Positions 46,134 through 59,100 of a stretch of DNA of 64,000 bases are shown one piece after another. This DNA is from Haemonchus contortus (taxonomy: Eukaryota; Nematoda; Chromadorea; Rhabditida; Trichostrongylidae). The notes below the pieces were generated by a model. That model saw only the letters and a list, made by a program, of their open reading frames with translations, was not told the origin of the DNA and did no database searches. Location: NCBI GenBank assembly GCA_000469685.2, contig LS997565.1, positions 6,955,005 through 7,019,004 on the forward strand, read 5' to 3'. A program made the position numbers and the translations under genes. Numbering within the stretch: the first letter of the stretch is position 1; each line of letters starts with the position of its first letter.

Positions 46134-46714
46134 AAGGCACAGTTCACGATAATTCAATGGGCGGGGACGTCAATGGCCTTTCCGCCTGTCGATCGAAGTC
46201 ACGTCAGACGGTCAGACGAGTGTCGAGACAATACAGATTGCAAATTTTCGTTCTAGGACCCAAACACAATCAGCTAGTCGCCGAGTGATGAGGCCATGTT
46301 TTTCTCCCATTCTTTTCTCCTCTGTTTTTCTTTTTGCTGCCGCGATCCCTTATTTAATTTCCTACTCCTAGAGGCTGAAAAAGGTGAGCTACTTTTGCTG
46401 TTACTAGGGTTTTTTTTGTTTATTTATGCTTATAAGTGAATGAATTTTGGCTTACCATTGTCTGTTATTCGCACTAGGACCCACACGTACGCAGTGAGAC
46501 TCATTGTATAGCTCGTACAAACACCCCACCCTTCGTCATTTTTCTGGTCTCATTCTCGTCCAGCCCTCTGTTTGACGGTTTTCGAAGCCTTTTTTCAATT
46601 TGGAAACACCGATTCACGCAGTTTCTTCACCTTCATCGCACTATTTTCGATCTTTTTCGTCCATTTTTCATCATAATCTGGACTACCCAATATTATCGTG
46701 AACTGTGCCTTCAA
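46131..46714 (-). mobile_element. Non-autonomous DNA transposon, copy 2, AAAGGCAC family
   Basis: This is a second copy in inverted orientation, about 580 bp, with ends ttaaaggcacagttcacgat (46131) and its inverse at 46695-46714. About 460 bp of its right part match the left arm of copy 1 in reverse complement. One example is the block 'cctctaggagtaggaaat' at 45240 and its inverse at 46361. No coding frame. Confidence 0.82.
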
Positions 46715-47150
46715 GGGATAGAATGTTTGCTCAGGGTGTAATGGACCCTTTTGCCTTTGCAAGTATCATTCCCCAAATGGGTAGCGTTTTAATTATCAAC
46801 CCATCTAGCCGTGGTAACTGAAGCCTAAGCAGCGAGGATGACCAATCTCGTGGGGCTATAGCGTGACTAGTGGCCATATCCCTTACGCAGCCATTAACTC
46901 AGAGCCACGAAACCCTCACATCTCTTAATGAGTGAATTTGAGCCTGCATTAGCGTTGAAATCTGTCCTACAGTAAAACTGTCTTTCACGAGTAATTACTC
47001 AAACTTCCAAAAAGACAACGGCTCTCCCAACCAGATAGTTTTTCTTCCGAAAAACAACAGGGGAGAAGCTCTTGTTTTGTAAATTCTAAAGCAAATGAGG
47101 ATCAATACAGACACTCATAAATCCGAGGAACGAACAACCAGAAACTGCTT
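46715..47150. other. 3' flank of the UNC-33-like gene
   Basis: No clear exon was found. A weak acceptor near 46830 (TTCAG on the minus strand) could lead to a short terminal exon if the GTAAGT at 47159-47164 is used. No AATAAA was noticed. Confidence 0.35.
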
Positions 47151-50100
47151 CTATCCATACTTACCAAAACTGATATTCGATTCCATATGTGACTTTCGAG
47201 GAATTGGTCGATCGAACGGTGATGGTTCCGGATTACCTCGCCTAGGAAGATGCCCATTTGACGACACACCTGGTGCATCACCTCGGTCGACTTTTTCAGC
47301 AGTATTGATCTGGAAAATCATTGATTTAGGAACAAGACAATGCCGTCAAGGACATTATTGAAGGATTATACCTTGTCTCTTTGCTGAACTACACTGAACA
47401 AGTAAGGGCTGTTAGGTGACAACTGTATGAAACCGCCTTTGACATCTTGAATCTTGCCATCTTTCCATGCCACACGACCACCCACTATCGTCACCGCTGC
47501 CTATAATATGTACATTTACAGATACCCAACAAACCTACGCCATCAGCGACATGCGCTGGATCTGTGAGCTATCCTCAACAAAAGATAAGAGCAACTTTTC
47601 ACTACATCGGACTGGTGCATAAAAAAAACTGTGCCAGCCTAAGGTCGCAAACCGCAACGCGACCGCTCGCATCGGTGACATTTACACTTTTGGCAAGACC
47701 ATTCAAAAGAGTAATGAACCGTTCCCCAGCTCACCTGCGCGTGCACAGTCATTCCTTCATATACAGTGAGATCAACGGATGATTGTCTTTCGGCAGCCGA
47801 CAATTTCCAGCGGCCAGATGCATCCCATAGAACAAGATCAGCGTCTGCACCAACAGCAATACGCCCCTAGATAACAAACAACTTGAAGTGAAGTCCCAGG
47901 AGTAGCTATCAGACTCTTCATGACTAGAAGTGATAAGTGGAAAATTGATAAATGAAACTAACCTTTTTCGGGTACAGATTGAACATTTTCGCAGCATTTG
48001 TTGATGTAACCGCGACGAATCGCATAGGATCAATTCGTCCTGTACGCACTGCTTTCTCCCATACCACACACATCCGCTCTTCCACGCCCACTGTTCCCTG
48101 AAAATTGTACCCAGATTACTCAATTCGTTCTTCTGTAAGCTACGACCGCATCCTACTACACTGTAATTACTTGAAATTTCAGAATAAACTTACTTTCGGC
48201 ATAGATGTGAAATCTTTAGCACACAGGCGACTATCCGTTGAAATAGCACGATGACCCGAGGTACAGACAGCGAGAGGTTGACTGAAAACGAAGTAACATT
48301 CGATTTTTTTTAAGAACTTCTCTCACAATAAGAGTCATGGTATCTACCTAGCCAACGCTGATATAAGTTTGCTTGAGCCTTCCGTTCTCAGCGGAACTTC
48401 GGTCATATGAGTGGATGCATGCTTTAGGCACTTATTGAAATAGTGAGTTCCATCAGCAACCATTGCGGCACTCGCAATTTCGGCATGAGCTATGGCACCC
48501 GAACATCGTGCCCGTTCCAATGCCGCTAAGGATTCAGCCGAAGAAATCTGAAACTCGTACGCATCCAATGCATAGGTGCAGCTACAAGAAAAAAAAACAT
48601 TCTCAACACGTCATTACCGCAAACGTATTCTGAGACCGAATCATGGATCAAATTTCATCTATTCAAATCAAAACTTCCACGAAGGTTCCAGGTATCCACA
48701 AGATTGGCTCTTATGGACAAGTTCCAGGTACCTATGTGAGTGGGGCACTGGCTTTTTTATGCTTTGGCTGCAGTCACATATCATTGCAAATGCATTATGC
48801 ATTGGGTCGAAGGATGCATAAAGATGGCTCTACAGTTCCAAGCATAAGCCGGATGCGTTGCGCATCCCAGCAGGGATCCCTACCTAGCTGTTCAGCAAAA
48901 CGCAGATTATCCCATAGTAGAGCCGCCAGCAAGTATTGGCCGAAAGCGCAACGAGACCAGATAATCGTTTTACTGCTTCGGAAAAACGAATTGCCGAAAC
49001 ACAGTTATTCAAGTTGTGTGCGGAAACGCTTGATTGAAAAACGACCCGTTGCGAACGCAATGTTTTTCGGGTGATTGCATTTCGGAGTACAGATTAGGCC
49101 CCTTGCTGCATGAAATATCAATAAGACGGCATTGTTGAGCGGATAGGAATTCAATTGAAGTCATAGGACAAAATACGAAACATGTGCCATTTATAACATT
49201 TGTACTAGCCATCCCAATTGGGTATGAATACAAACCATGGATATTACGCAGACCCCATAGGCACGCTTACACCGAGATTTCACAATTCAATGACTTTTTA
49301 GAACCAGTGCTTTCTATCCACTACTGCCAATTTCCAGAGAAATTCAGTATTTTACCAATTTTCCAGTCCAATGCGGCCCACTTGACCCATATTGAAAATT
49401 GCATTTACATTTAAATGCGTTTTGAACTTTATATTAGCCAGCACAATGTTTTTAACTCTTTCTAATGACCTCGCAGCCAGCTGCAAGCAAGCTTCACTGA
49501 TCTCGGAAGTGTGGGAGTCTTGTTTTGACCTAAGCGGGCCTCGATCCCGGGCCACGACTATGTGCCCAAATGAAACGACTGGCCCAATCAACCAAACTTT
49601 CAGTAAGTTTTTTAAAATTGATTCTAGTGGTCACTTTAGATTTTCGTGCTGTGGGCGCTTACCCGAACCAGAATCACCAGCTATAACTAAGAGAACGTCC
49701 AAAAGTAGAAGCAGTGGGATGCTTCCTCTTGAAGCTATCTAAATGAATTATGCTCTCGAAAGAATTCTTCTCAATCACAAACCAACTTGGGATGATTTCT
49801 CTGAAAAATCAATGAACTCACCGACAAAACTGAAACAGGACAGTTGCTCAGCTGGCTCAACACACACAAACTATTCACGCGTTCGCTTTCCAACTGAAAA
49901 TATTGCAATCTCTGAATTCCATTTGGAAGAAAAACTGAATTGTTCCCAAAACTTAGAGTACCCCAAGCTTTACTAAGATCTCAGCTAGCACTCACCTCCT
50001 CAGGCCTCGATTGTAAAAAGCCTTCGGGTCCCGTAATTCCAAGATCAAGCATTTTCTTTTCCAGATAAGGCACGATGGTACGATTTTCAGGCAAAACTCG

Positions 50101-53100
50101 AGCATGTACACCAAGTGTTCTACAATGTTCCAGTACCTGCAACAATTTTTTTAGCAGTTCGCTACCAAAAAATATGCCCAGCATTCGTGAAATAGAAAGC
50201 TTCCGTCAAGGAGTCAAGACAAGCACTCAACGTCAAAAAACCACTTGTGATGCCCTTGACATCTTTGACACCGAATTTGAACGGTTACGACTCCTTTTTG
50301 TGACTTTTAGACATGCAGTAAATAAAATTCGAGAGAAACAGACAAATGCTACTACATTAAGAACTTTTTCAGAGCATGTTGGTGTAATAAACGCTTTACT
50401 TTCGAACAAGCCGTTTACACGCTCTTTTTCGGAACTGAACTTGTTGAAGAGTGAACACCCTCAAAGTTCACTTAGAAAATTGCAGTCGCAAGCTGGAACC
50501 CGATCGCGGTTTTTTTTTTCAGAAACAGCGAGATATATGGAGCTAATCAACTGATCGTGGCTAAGTGCGAGGACATAGTGCAGGCCTTGATGGGGAAGGC
50601 GTCGGAGGAAATCGCATTTCGGGTCGAAAGAGTAGGGAGCTAACACCAGGTGTATGTCATGATAGTAAGAAGAACAAACACAAAACAAAAAAATATTCTG
50701 GCGACAAAAAGGAAAGGATGTAAAGTAGAGGAAGAGATGTAGCTTGCAAAAAAGTGGTAATACAGCAGAAAGGCTGAGGAGAAGGAGATGTTTAAGTGAA
50801 CTAAAAGATGAGATACTAGGAATACATTGCTGCACATACTCTTATTGGAAACCTCGTTCCGAAGCAAAGAGAAGTACCTTTAGCTAACTCTTCTAAAACA
50901 ACGAATGTAATATCTATTCGATAAATAAGAAATTGACGAGCTGTTAAGCACAAAAGGAATTTTGCTCAAGAAAACTTTACCATTGAACACGAAATCAAGT
51001 AGAAGTCATCACTATAATGCGGCGTACGAGCAGTTCAAGTATTACCTGAAAAAGAGCATCGTCACCCTCGACATTGACGATGAAGCTATTGACGCCTTCA
51101 GAAACGAGCTTCTCCATCTCCTTCCGTACTGCATCTGACCACTGTTGTATGAGAACCTATGAAGAATCATTTCAATACTTTGGAAAAAAGGAATTGCAAT
51201 GAAAGTAGCAAAGAAGCATTTCAAATCACCCACCGATAGCCCGATGTTACAGAGTGACGAGGAAAGACCCTCCTTTACTCTGAAGAAGGAGGAGGTCAGG
51301 GATTCTCCTGTCCTGGGAGAAACTACGTCGATTACCTGAAATGTGAATAGGTTGTAAGTTGTTATTTAGTTAAATTTATTACTAAAATGATTAGGAGGCG
51401 GCCAGGATGAGATAAGCTCAGACCTTAGTACCTTGAGCGAGAAGTTCAATTTTCTAAGAAGCTCCCTCTCCCTAGACGGGTTCTTATTGAATTGTTACAT
51501 TGAGTTTCACTGGAACCTCCCATGCGTATAAGAACCAACGCAGACTCATGGCATCTTATGGTACTGCAGAAATTATTGACTTACGGTAGCGGTGCCTCCA
51601 GCAATGGCAGCCTTACAGCCGGTTGCCAGATCATCGGCAGAGTCCTGGACACTAAGATGGGTGTAGACGTCGATACCGGCAGGAAGGAGCATTTTGCCCG
51701 CAGCTTCCAGAACTTCTGCATCTGCAGGGACCTCCAGCGATGGACCGACATTCCTAAAAATCGAGAAATGTAAAATACATCTTTTGCTCCCATTCCATTA
51801 TTGTGAGCCCAATCGAAGAAAAGCCTTTTTTCTCGGACTACCCAGGACTTCTGGGAGAACACGTTTTATGGTGAACCTGCACTCCCCCTCAATTTGAAGC
51901 GAAAGCTTGCAACGAGGAAGAATTTTGGTGGTCCCTACGGCAGCCTTGTTTCCATGTCAGATGCTAGTAATAACTTGCTCCTAATACGGAGCTCTTTCAT
52001 CTGATTAGAGACGAAGCCCCCAAAAACCTATAATTATTTCCATAACATTCAGGTTAATAAGATCTGGCACGGGTGCAAAACAACTCCACCCTGAGAGCTT
52101 AAGCTTAGCCCCAACAGGCCATAAGATAGAGATATGAAACCCATAAGGGAAGTTTGTAAAGGGATCTTGTAAATCAGTGTGTCACATGTGCACTCGCATA
52201 GCTACACTTACAAGAGAAAAAAGTACCTTAATGAGAAAATCTCCATCTCCTCCACAAAAAAAAATTGAGGAATAAAGGGACTACGCGTTTTTAAGGGAGT
52301 ACGTCGAGAAGGAAGAATGAGTAGAAGATGAAACGCCCACCGACTAAAGAATGTCTCCGTAATGTGGAGAAAGAAAAACTGATTGTCTAGGTTTCTTCAT
52401 TTGCCGGTGATATAGCAGTGTTACTACAGAACCACCAACCTCCAAAGCCACCAGGGTGTCCTTCAAATCGGTGAATCCACATTAAGTCATATGTTCATAG
52501 ATTTCAAATGAATTGCCAGAAAAATGTTCCCAAAAAAGGAGCTCGCTTAAGTGCATGACGCCCTGACGGAAGTTTGACTATGTTCTCTTCCACGCGAAGC
52601 TCAACGTTCGCTAATCAGTAGGCTGACGCTAATTGAAAAAAAGCTTCTAGAAACTCAACTCGTCTTAAAGAGAACAGCTGCATAGATTCCCTTACTTCGG
52701 TGAACGAAAAACCCAGAAGAACAAAGGAAAAGTATGTTGAATACTTCAGAAATACAGAAAAAAGGCACGTTTCAATCACTAAAGCATTCAGGGCTCCTTC
52801 CTAATTCAGAAAAACGACGATAACACCTGCCCTTACAGTATCACTCTTCACCATTACAATTTCTTGATTGGAAAACTCCTTCCTACTTCTTCTTGTTCGA
52901 CAACCTTTGAACGAAACTCAACAGTACCAGAAAACATAAATTAACTCTAAATCTTCAATTAAGTCAGTTATTATCAATCCTTTTCCATTCCACATTGTTA
53001 CCGAATGAAAAGCCTATCAATCGATGCCTGTGAGTAATACAACACAACGACAGTATTCTCACATCTGACAGAATAATAGCCCGCATAGACAGATCGGTTC

Positions 53101-56100
53101 ACACAATAACTTCTAACGGGAAGCCATGCTCGCTTGCGAAACACCAGCAATCGATTCTCGACGTACTTTAGATTGCATTCGTTTGACGTGGTGGGACATT
53201 CGAGGCTAATTCTCGAGCAAACGCTTGAAAAAACCAGTATTCTCCAAAAAAGTCCTTTCAAATACATTTTCAAGAAAATTCAGACCCCTCGAAATTTCTG
53301 TGGTAGCCGCTATAAATTGAAAAATGAAGTGGTAGCACTAGAGATCGAAAAACCGGTCACACTTAAATTCGTCGTCCATTTCGAAACTTTTCATCCAGTT
53401 TTAATCATTGCGTTATTCAAAAGAGAACAAAAAGCGAATGGTTCCCAGTGACTTGCCTTTCATGAAAAATTAATTTCAATGGATGAAGATCTTAAAACCA
53501 GTTCCTCTATTGGCCCAATAAGAATTGATGAGTAATATTGGATGGGACCCGTCAAAAACAAAAACTGTTCGAGATCAATGTAAGTTCACTCAAGTTCAAT
53601 TAACCGACAATCGGAATCCGCCATTGAATCCAATTTCGCCACCGAACCTTGCCGGAATTTCAACCAAATCGTGCGACTAATGGGATGAAATATGAGGAAC
53701 GATGATAGCTGTCAAGGTCGCGAACCACGAAATATCAAGGTAGCCAGACGATACTACTTAAAAATCTCGTGGAAACATTCGGCAGCTTCTTGGACTTCAT
53801 TGAGTGGAACAAGGTGAGCCAAAAGAAGTGAGTTCGAGGTAGGCACGAAGGTTTAAGCAATTAGATCGTTATAGGTCTTCCAAGATGAGGATTAAACGGG
53901 CCTAAAAGACCAGATTAGTTGACCATTTGTAGAGTAAATCAGAAACTAAATGCGCCTATCTCCTTCATGAAGCCCCTAACTCACCACCTAGAATACTACT
54001 TCGGTGATAAGAGACAGATTGTTAGAAAAATGTTCTTCCAATTACTTTTTTCCAGAAATCATGGCACTGTTCTAGGCAATGCAACGTTCGCAGAATGTAC
54101 TCTGAAAAGTGCGAAAGCTCAAGAGTGGCATCGAAAAAAAAGATGAAATTACTCTCAAGCTCCTTAGATTCATATTAGTTATCGAGCCGAGACATTCGCT
54201 TCTCTCATCGTCACTAATCGTGTCAGAAGAACTTGTGTTATTCCTGCTCGAGTATCTACTGCATCAAAATTCCTGTGCGACTTTATGCAAATTGCATTCC
54301 TCACTTTGTAAAGAACCTTTGCGAAATGTTTTTTTCTTGAATATACCCTCCTAAAAATGACTACAACTTGAATAAGCTTCGGTGCTTCGAGTTGGGTTTA
54401 AAACTAGCACTAGTCTGAAACTCGTTTTGAAACGCAAGGTAATTGACGTATAGCAGATGTCCGTTATGCGACACCACATTTTACGCCTCGACGCTGAGGT
54501 GAAAAAAATTCAGCATTAACGCCTTCTGGTGTTCATGTCAAACCAGTCGGCTAGTTCAGGCCGCCATCTGTTTCGAGTAAGATCCACACGCACATCCCTA
54601 ATGGCCCGATCCAGCGCGACATCATCGATCGAAAACAGGCATGAATACATAAACGACTCGCCTCTTGGCGTCATCATAGCAGCAGGGCGTAAAATGAGCG
54701 AAAATCTCCGAAGTCGTTAAAAAATCGTCACTCAACCTCACAGCAGGGTCGCCAGGTGCGCAAACAGAGTCGCGAATTTCACCCGATGAAAGAACGAATC
54801 GATTTCGCAACTACTCATGGAACAAGGGCAATGAAACAGCAAAATCATTGATTTGCAAACAAAAAATTCGCTTCCACAGCTACTCATCACCTGATGAATA
54901 TATCTCTCCCAGGGAATTCACTTGTAGACAAAGAATAACATCACGATCACGGTCAAGATAAACAATGAAGCCAATTCTTAGCTTATGAGTCAGTAACGCC
55001 GTTTTGAAAAATTTGCTCTGGGCATTAGTCACTACGAATACATCACACTTCCTATCTGATGATTGTTTTGAACTGGCTTGGGAAAGAGAGAAAGAAAAGT
55101 GAAAACTGAAAAGGCATGGAAAACCTGTTCGAAGTGACAAATTAATGATGGTTTGACCAATGAATATGATTTACCTGATGACACCGTCCTGGATAATGAC
55201 GTCAGCAAAGAAAACGGAATCGTCGTTGACAACCTGCGCTCCTCGAATGATCAGCGACATGCCGCCACCGCCGCTTGCGCCTTCTGCGGAGGCCGCCTCC
55301 TCTGCGTCTTTCGTGGCGGCAGAGCTTTCGCCGTCTGCCTCTGACTGCAAGTCGCCGTCGGTGGTCCGTCCCTTGACCGCTTCCGACTCGCTGCTGCCTA
55401 AGCTTGTTGCCTCCTAAATCGTCTGATAAGTTGCCAACCTCAATAAAATGGAAATCTCGTGACAAAATTGTTACAACTCCTCAAAAACTGTGACATTCTT
55501 CCCTGGCAGTTAACAGGTACGCAGTGAAAAGGTATAGGTAAACAACGCTGGGCAGTCGGTAGTCACAGGGTCGGCATCGCACTTTCGTGGATCGGGTTAC
55601 ATCTAATTTAAGGAAACCTATTCCTCTGAGAAACCCTCTGCGTGGTAACGAATATGTAGAACGTGTTTAATAAAAAAAAGTTTAAAAACTAGGTCCCTCC
55701 GACTAATAGGTATGTTAGTAACCTCCGGGCAACCGTCTGCTCGCGTGGTTCCCCCCGTTACTGATTCGATTGCAGATTATATGGTAAACACGCGACGACA
55801 TGCGCTGCACAATGCTAAATATTCAAAGCTCATACGTTGGAGGTACTGGTAATGTATGCGCTATGCATATGCTGTAAAGCGTACTTTGGGAAACAAGCTA
55901 CGACTCAAATAATAAATCTCCCCTGCTTGACTAGCCTAGCGTTGAGGTAAAAACTTTAGCCAACTATTTATTATCCAGCCCGCATAGTGAGGCATAAGAA
56001 CAGTAGACAAGCAGTTAGGCTGAATACCATCATCTACTGGGCTCCTTTTATACTTGGCGTACCAGTGCTGGTTGCCCGACAGACAAAGAACGAAATAATA

Positions 56101-59100
56101 ATAAACGCTCCGCATTTCGACTAGTCTGGCGCCAACGTAAAAACTATTCGTTAATTGCTATACAACCCATATGGTGGGGGGATGTAAAAAAAGAAACCAG
56201 CTCTGCTATATACTATTATATCATCTTTTATACCAGGCGGACTGTCACCGTTTGCTCATCTAGAACATGATGATGTTTTTTTATCGCCTTTGAGCGTTGC
56301 CTTGCACCCTCCCCATCGCTTCTGAAGGCTACAATCACTGAATGCTACAGTTCCGTGCATCCCTGTACTCTTTTGTTAGGAATCTTACAATTATACCGAA
56401 AAACTGGTAGATAAATATGCAGGTCCAGCTGGCATCTCGTACGAACCAGTCGGTTATTAGACAGTGTTAATGAAGGATAATAAAAGTCTTGGGGCGTTAA
56501 TCAATCCTGTCTGAGGGATGTATACGACTCTCATTCAGGAACGTAGTGGCGTACGGAATGCGTGTGGACCTACACAATGACTTTCGGTGGCCACCCGATG
56601 TACAAGTCAGTGTTTTTCTCCTCCCAGACGACTCTGGTACAGGTGAACCTTCCCCGGAGGCTTGATTGGCTTAAGTGGATTCCCACCCAGGATTCAAAGG
56701 CTGTGTTAGTAGGAGAGGAGAAACCTAATTAGAAACATTAAATCTTTGTACTCGAATTCTCACAACATTGCATTCCTTTCAATTGGGATGGGATTTCACA
56801 TAGGAATAAATTTAAAATTACTGTGCTTGAACGTATGGGATATTTTAAAAGGTCTTTTAATACAGTGGCTCGATTTACACAAGCAGGACCCATCTCACAG
56901 GCAACTCTCTCGTAAGCGCCGAATATGTCGCTTATAAATACGTGTATTTTACTAACACAACGTGCTTAGCCGTGCATCCCCCGCTTACTATCCGTCCCCC
57001 ATCAAGGAATTTTCCAACGAATCTAATAAAAGGCTCATACGAATGGGCGCGATGGACAGCTGTCTAATCCATTTTTTGACCTCAGGACCTACCTATTCAC
57101 ACTTTTCCTTTCGGAAGAAAGATAGAATTGGAGTACAGCTGAACACACAACCCAACTTTCACGGTGTTTTCAATAGCAAAGTTCTTGCCCTGCACTAGAA
57201 ATCTTCTTACGAGAGACGTAAAGGCAAACCTCATCGTCACCGAGATCTGGTCCCGGCTCGCTCTCCATCATCCTTTGCTTTTCTTCTTCGGACAGCACTG
57301 GCGTCCCTAGCACATCCTCCTTCGCTTCCTTCCAGTCATCTCCCAATTTGGGCGTCTCCCGCTCAGCTACACTGGCGGACTCTGCGGATGTTGCTGAGTC
57401 GATAGATTGTTCTGCAGAACGGTATCTTCAAGATTGATGATCGAAAAAGTTGGTGGCAAATTCTACTTACCCAGACTAGGTGCACTACTAGAATCTTCGA
57501 AATTTTCAGGGCCAGGTAGGGTGATCTGGTCAAAATGGCTAGTTGTCGAACGCCAATTCCCACGTTTTCGCGCTCGTTCGTAAGCCTGGAAGAAAGTGAC
57601 TTATGGTCCCCACTAATCGCCAAATTGGACGGATTAATTTATCTCCGAGAAAGAAACGCCTTGCACCGCTCAGCACAGTGAATTACCTGGCCATGATCTT
57701 CGATTTCTGAAAAGAAGGGAGCCTTTACAGGTGGGAACTTCACAGCCTCCCATTCAGAAAATTCTTGAAGTTCTTTCTCGAGTACATTCTTTCTGTGGAA
57801 ATTACGGGACTCTTTCATTTGCGGGATTTGATCGAAAACGGATGATGTGCCGAATGACGAGCCTCCTCCAAATAATTCCTGCAATTTATGTGACTAAGAA
57901 CGAGCGATAATTGTAGTTAAAAAAGGCTATCTCCACCATCATCGCAGAAGATGTTTCCAGTCCCTTATTACGATGGCGTGAAATTGGTGGCGCTTCTTGC
58001 AATGGTGGCGGGATGGGCGAAGTTTTTGCAGAACGAGCTGACGTAGGCTGAAATGTTCCGCATGTTCGTAAAAATATGAGATCGTAACCCAGAAAATCAC
58101 TGATTCGAAACGCGCGCCGATGATTCGCACTCTGTGGCCCACCGGGTACTACAAACATTGACACTAAAAAGAGGCCAATTTAGAACCAAAGGGATGTATC
58201 ACTTGGAAGAAAGTGGTAGCGTTTACACTGTAATATTGCAAAAATCCCAGCTGAGGCGCTTATTTAGGCTGCGCGTCTTCAAGAATGTGAGGGACGTAAC
58301 ATTTAGCGGAAACAGAAACATCTAGCGCGTAGGACGACGTTATACATATCAGGGTTACTACAGAAGTCGCTTTACTGGAGAGTTGAGCATATCGTGCCAC
58401 CTGTTGCCTCTTTTCATATCTTCCCTGTATTAACATTTTCACTTCTTTGAATAAGTGACTGAGTTTTTACTGTCGAACAGCTGAACAACAGAAGAAGGAA
58501 GTCAATAGCCAGCACATTACAAAAATTCGGAAAATACCTGCGAGATTAGATGTGGGGATCGTGATTTATTCCTGCTAGTAGGTCGTGGCGAGACAGCGCT
58601 CGGCTTTTTTGCTGAAACTTTAACTTTCGAGCGAGGAGAAAAAGAGTGCAAGGAGAACAAACTAATTACTTGGGTGCCAAAAGGAATACCTGAAGCCAAG
58701 CGCGGGGCAGAAATCGCGGACGACTCCACATAGCGTTCCGGTATTTCGGAGTAAAATTGGATGCCGATAAAGCACTCCGAGTGAAGTCTTAGTTGTCTTC
58801 TGCAATGTAAAAGTTCAAATTACAAGTGAGCTCTAATATTGGGTCCAAATAACAATTATAAAATTATATTGCGACAGCTTCGTTTATTTTACGTAATTTC
58901 TTACTAATGCAGGCGAAAAATTTGTTCAGACATGTAACCGCCAATTAGCCATCAGCCCAACTATATTTCTAATGTACTGAAACACCTGGCTACACCGAAT
59001 CTATATTTTCAAAGAGCTCATTCGAGATAACTGGTTTTCGACCACAAGATTGACAAAAGACAATAGGCAATCTGTCACGACGTCGTGACCGAGGAAAAGT

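Noticed and set aside
48840..48990. Minus-strand frame with a plausible protein-like composition, considered as a missing exon of the UNC-33-like gene
   Set aside because: The true missing exon was found at 49822-49893 with matching phase and alignment, so this frame is not needed.
49530..49560. Patch resembling the SINE B-box region
   Set aside because: Too short and without the flanking blocks of the family.
49621..49742. Minus-strand frame reading a GDSGSGK-like string, resembling a P-loop
   Set aside because: It lies within an intron of the UNC-33-like gene, ends within a few codons, and no other kinase or NTPase motif is near. Probably chance.
55202..55465. Arginine-rich minus-strand frame
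   Set aside because: It is an alternative frame of the true exon at 55175-55413, whose phase fits the exons on both sides.
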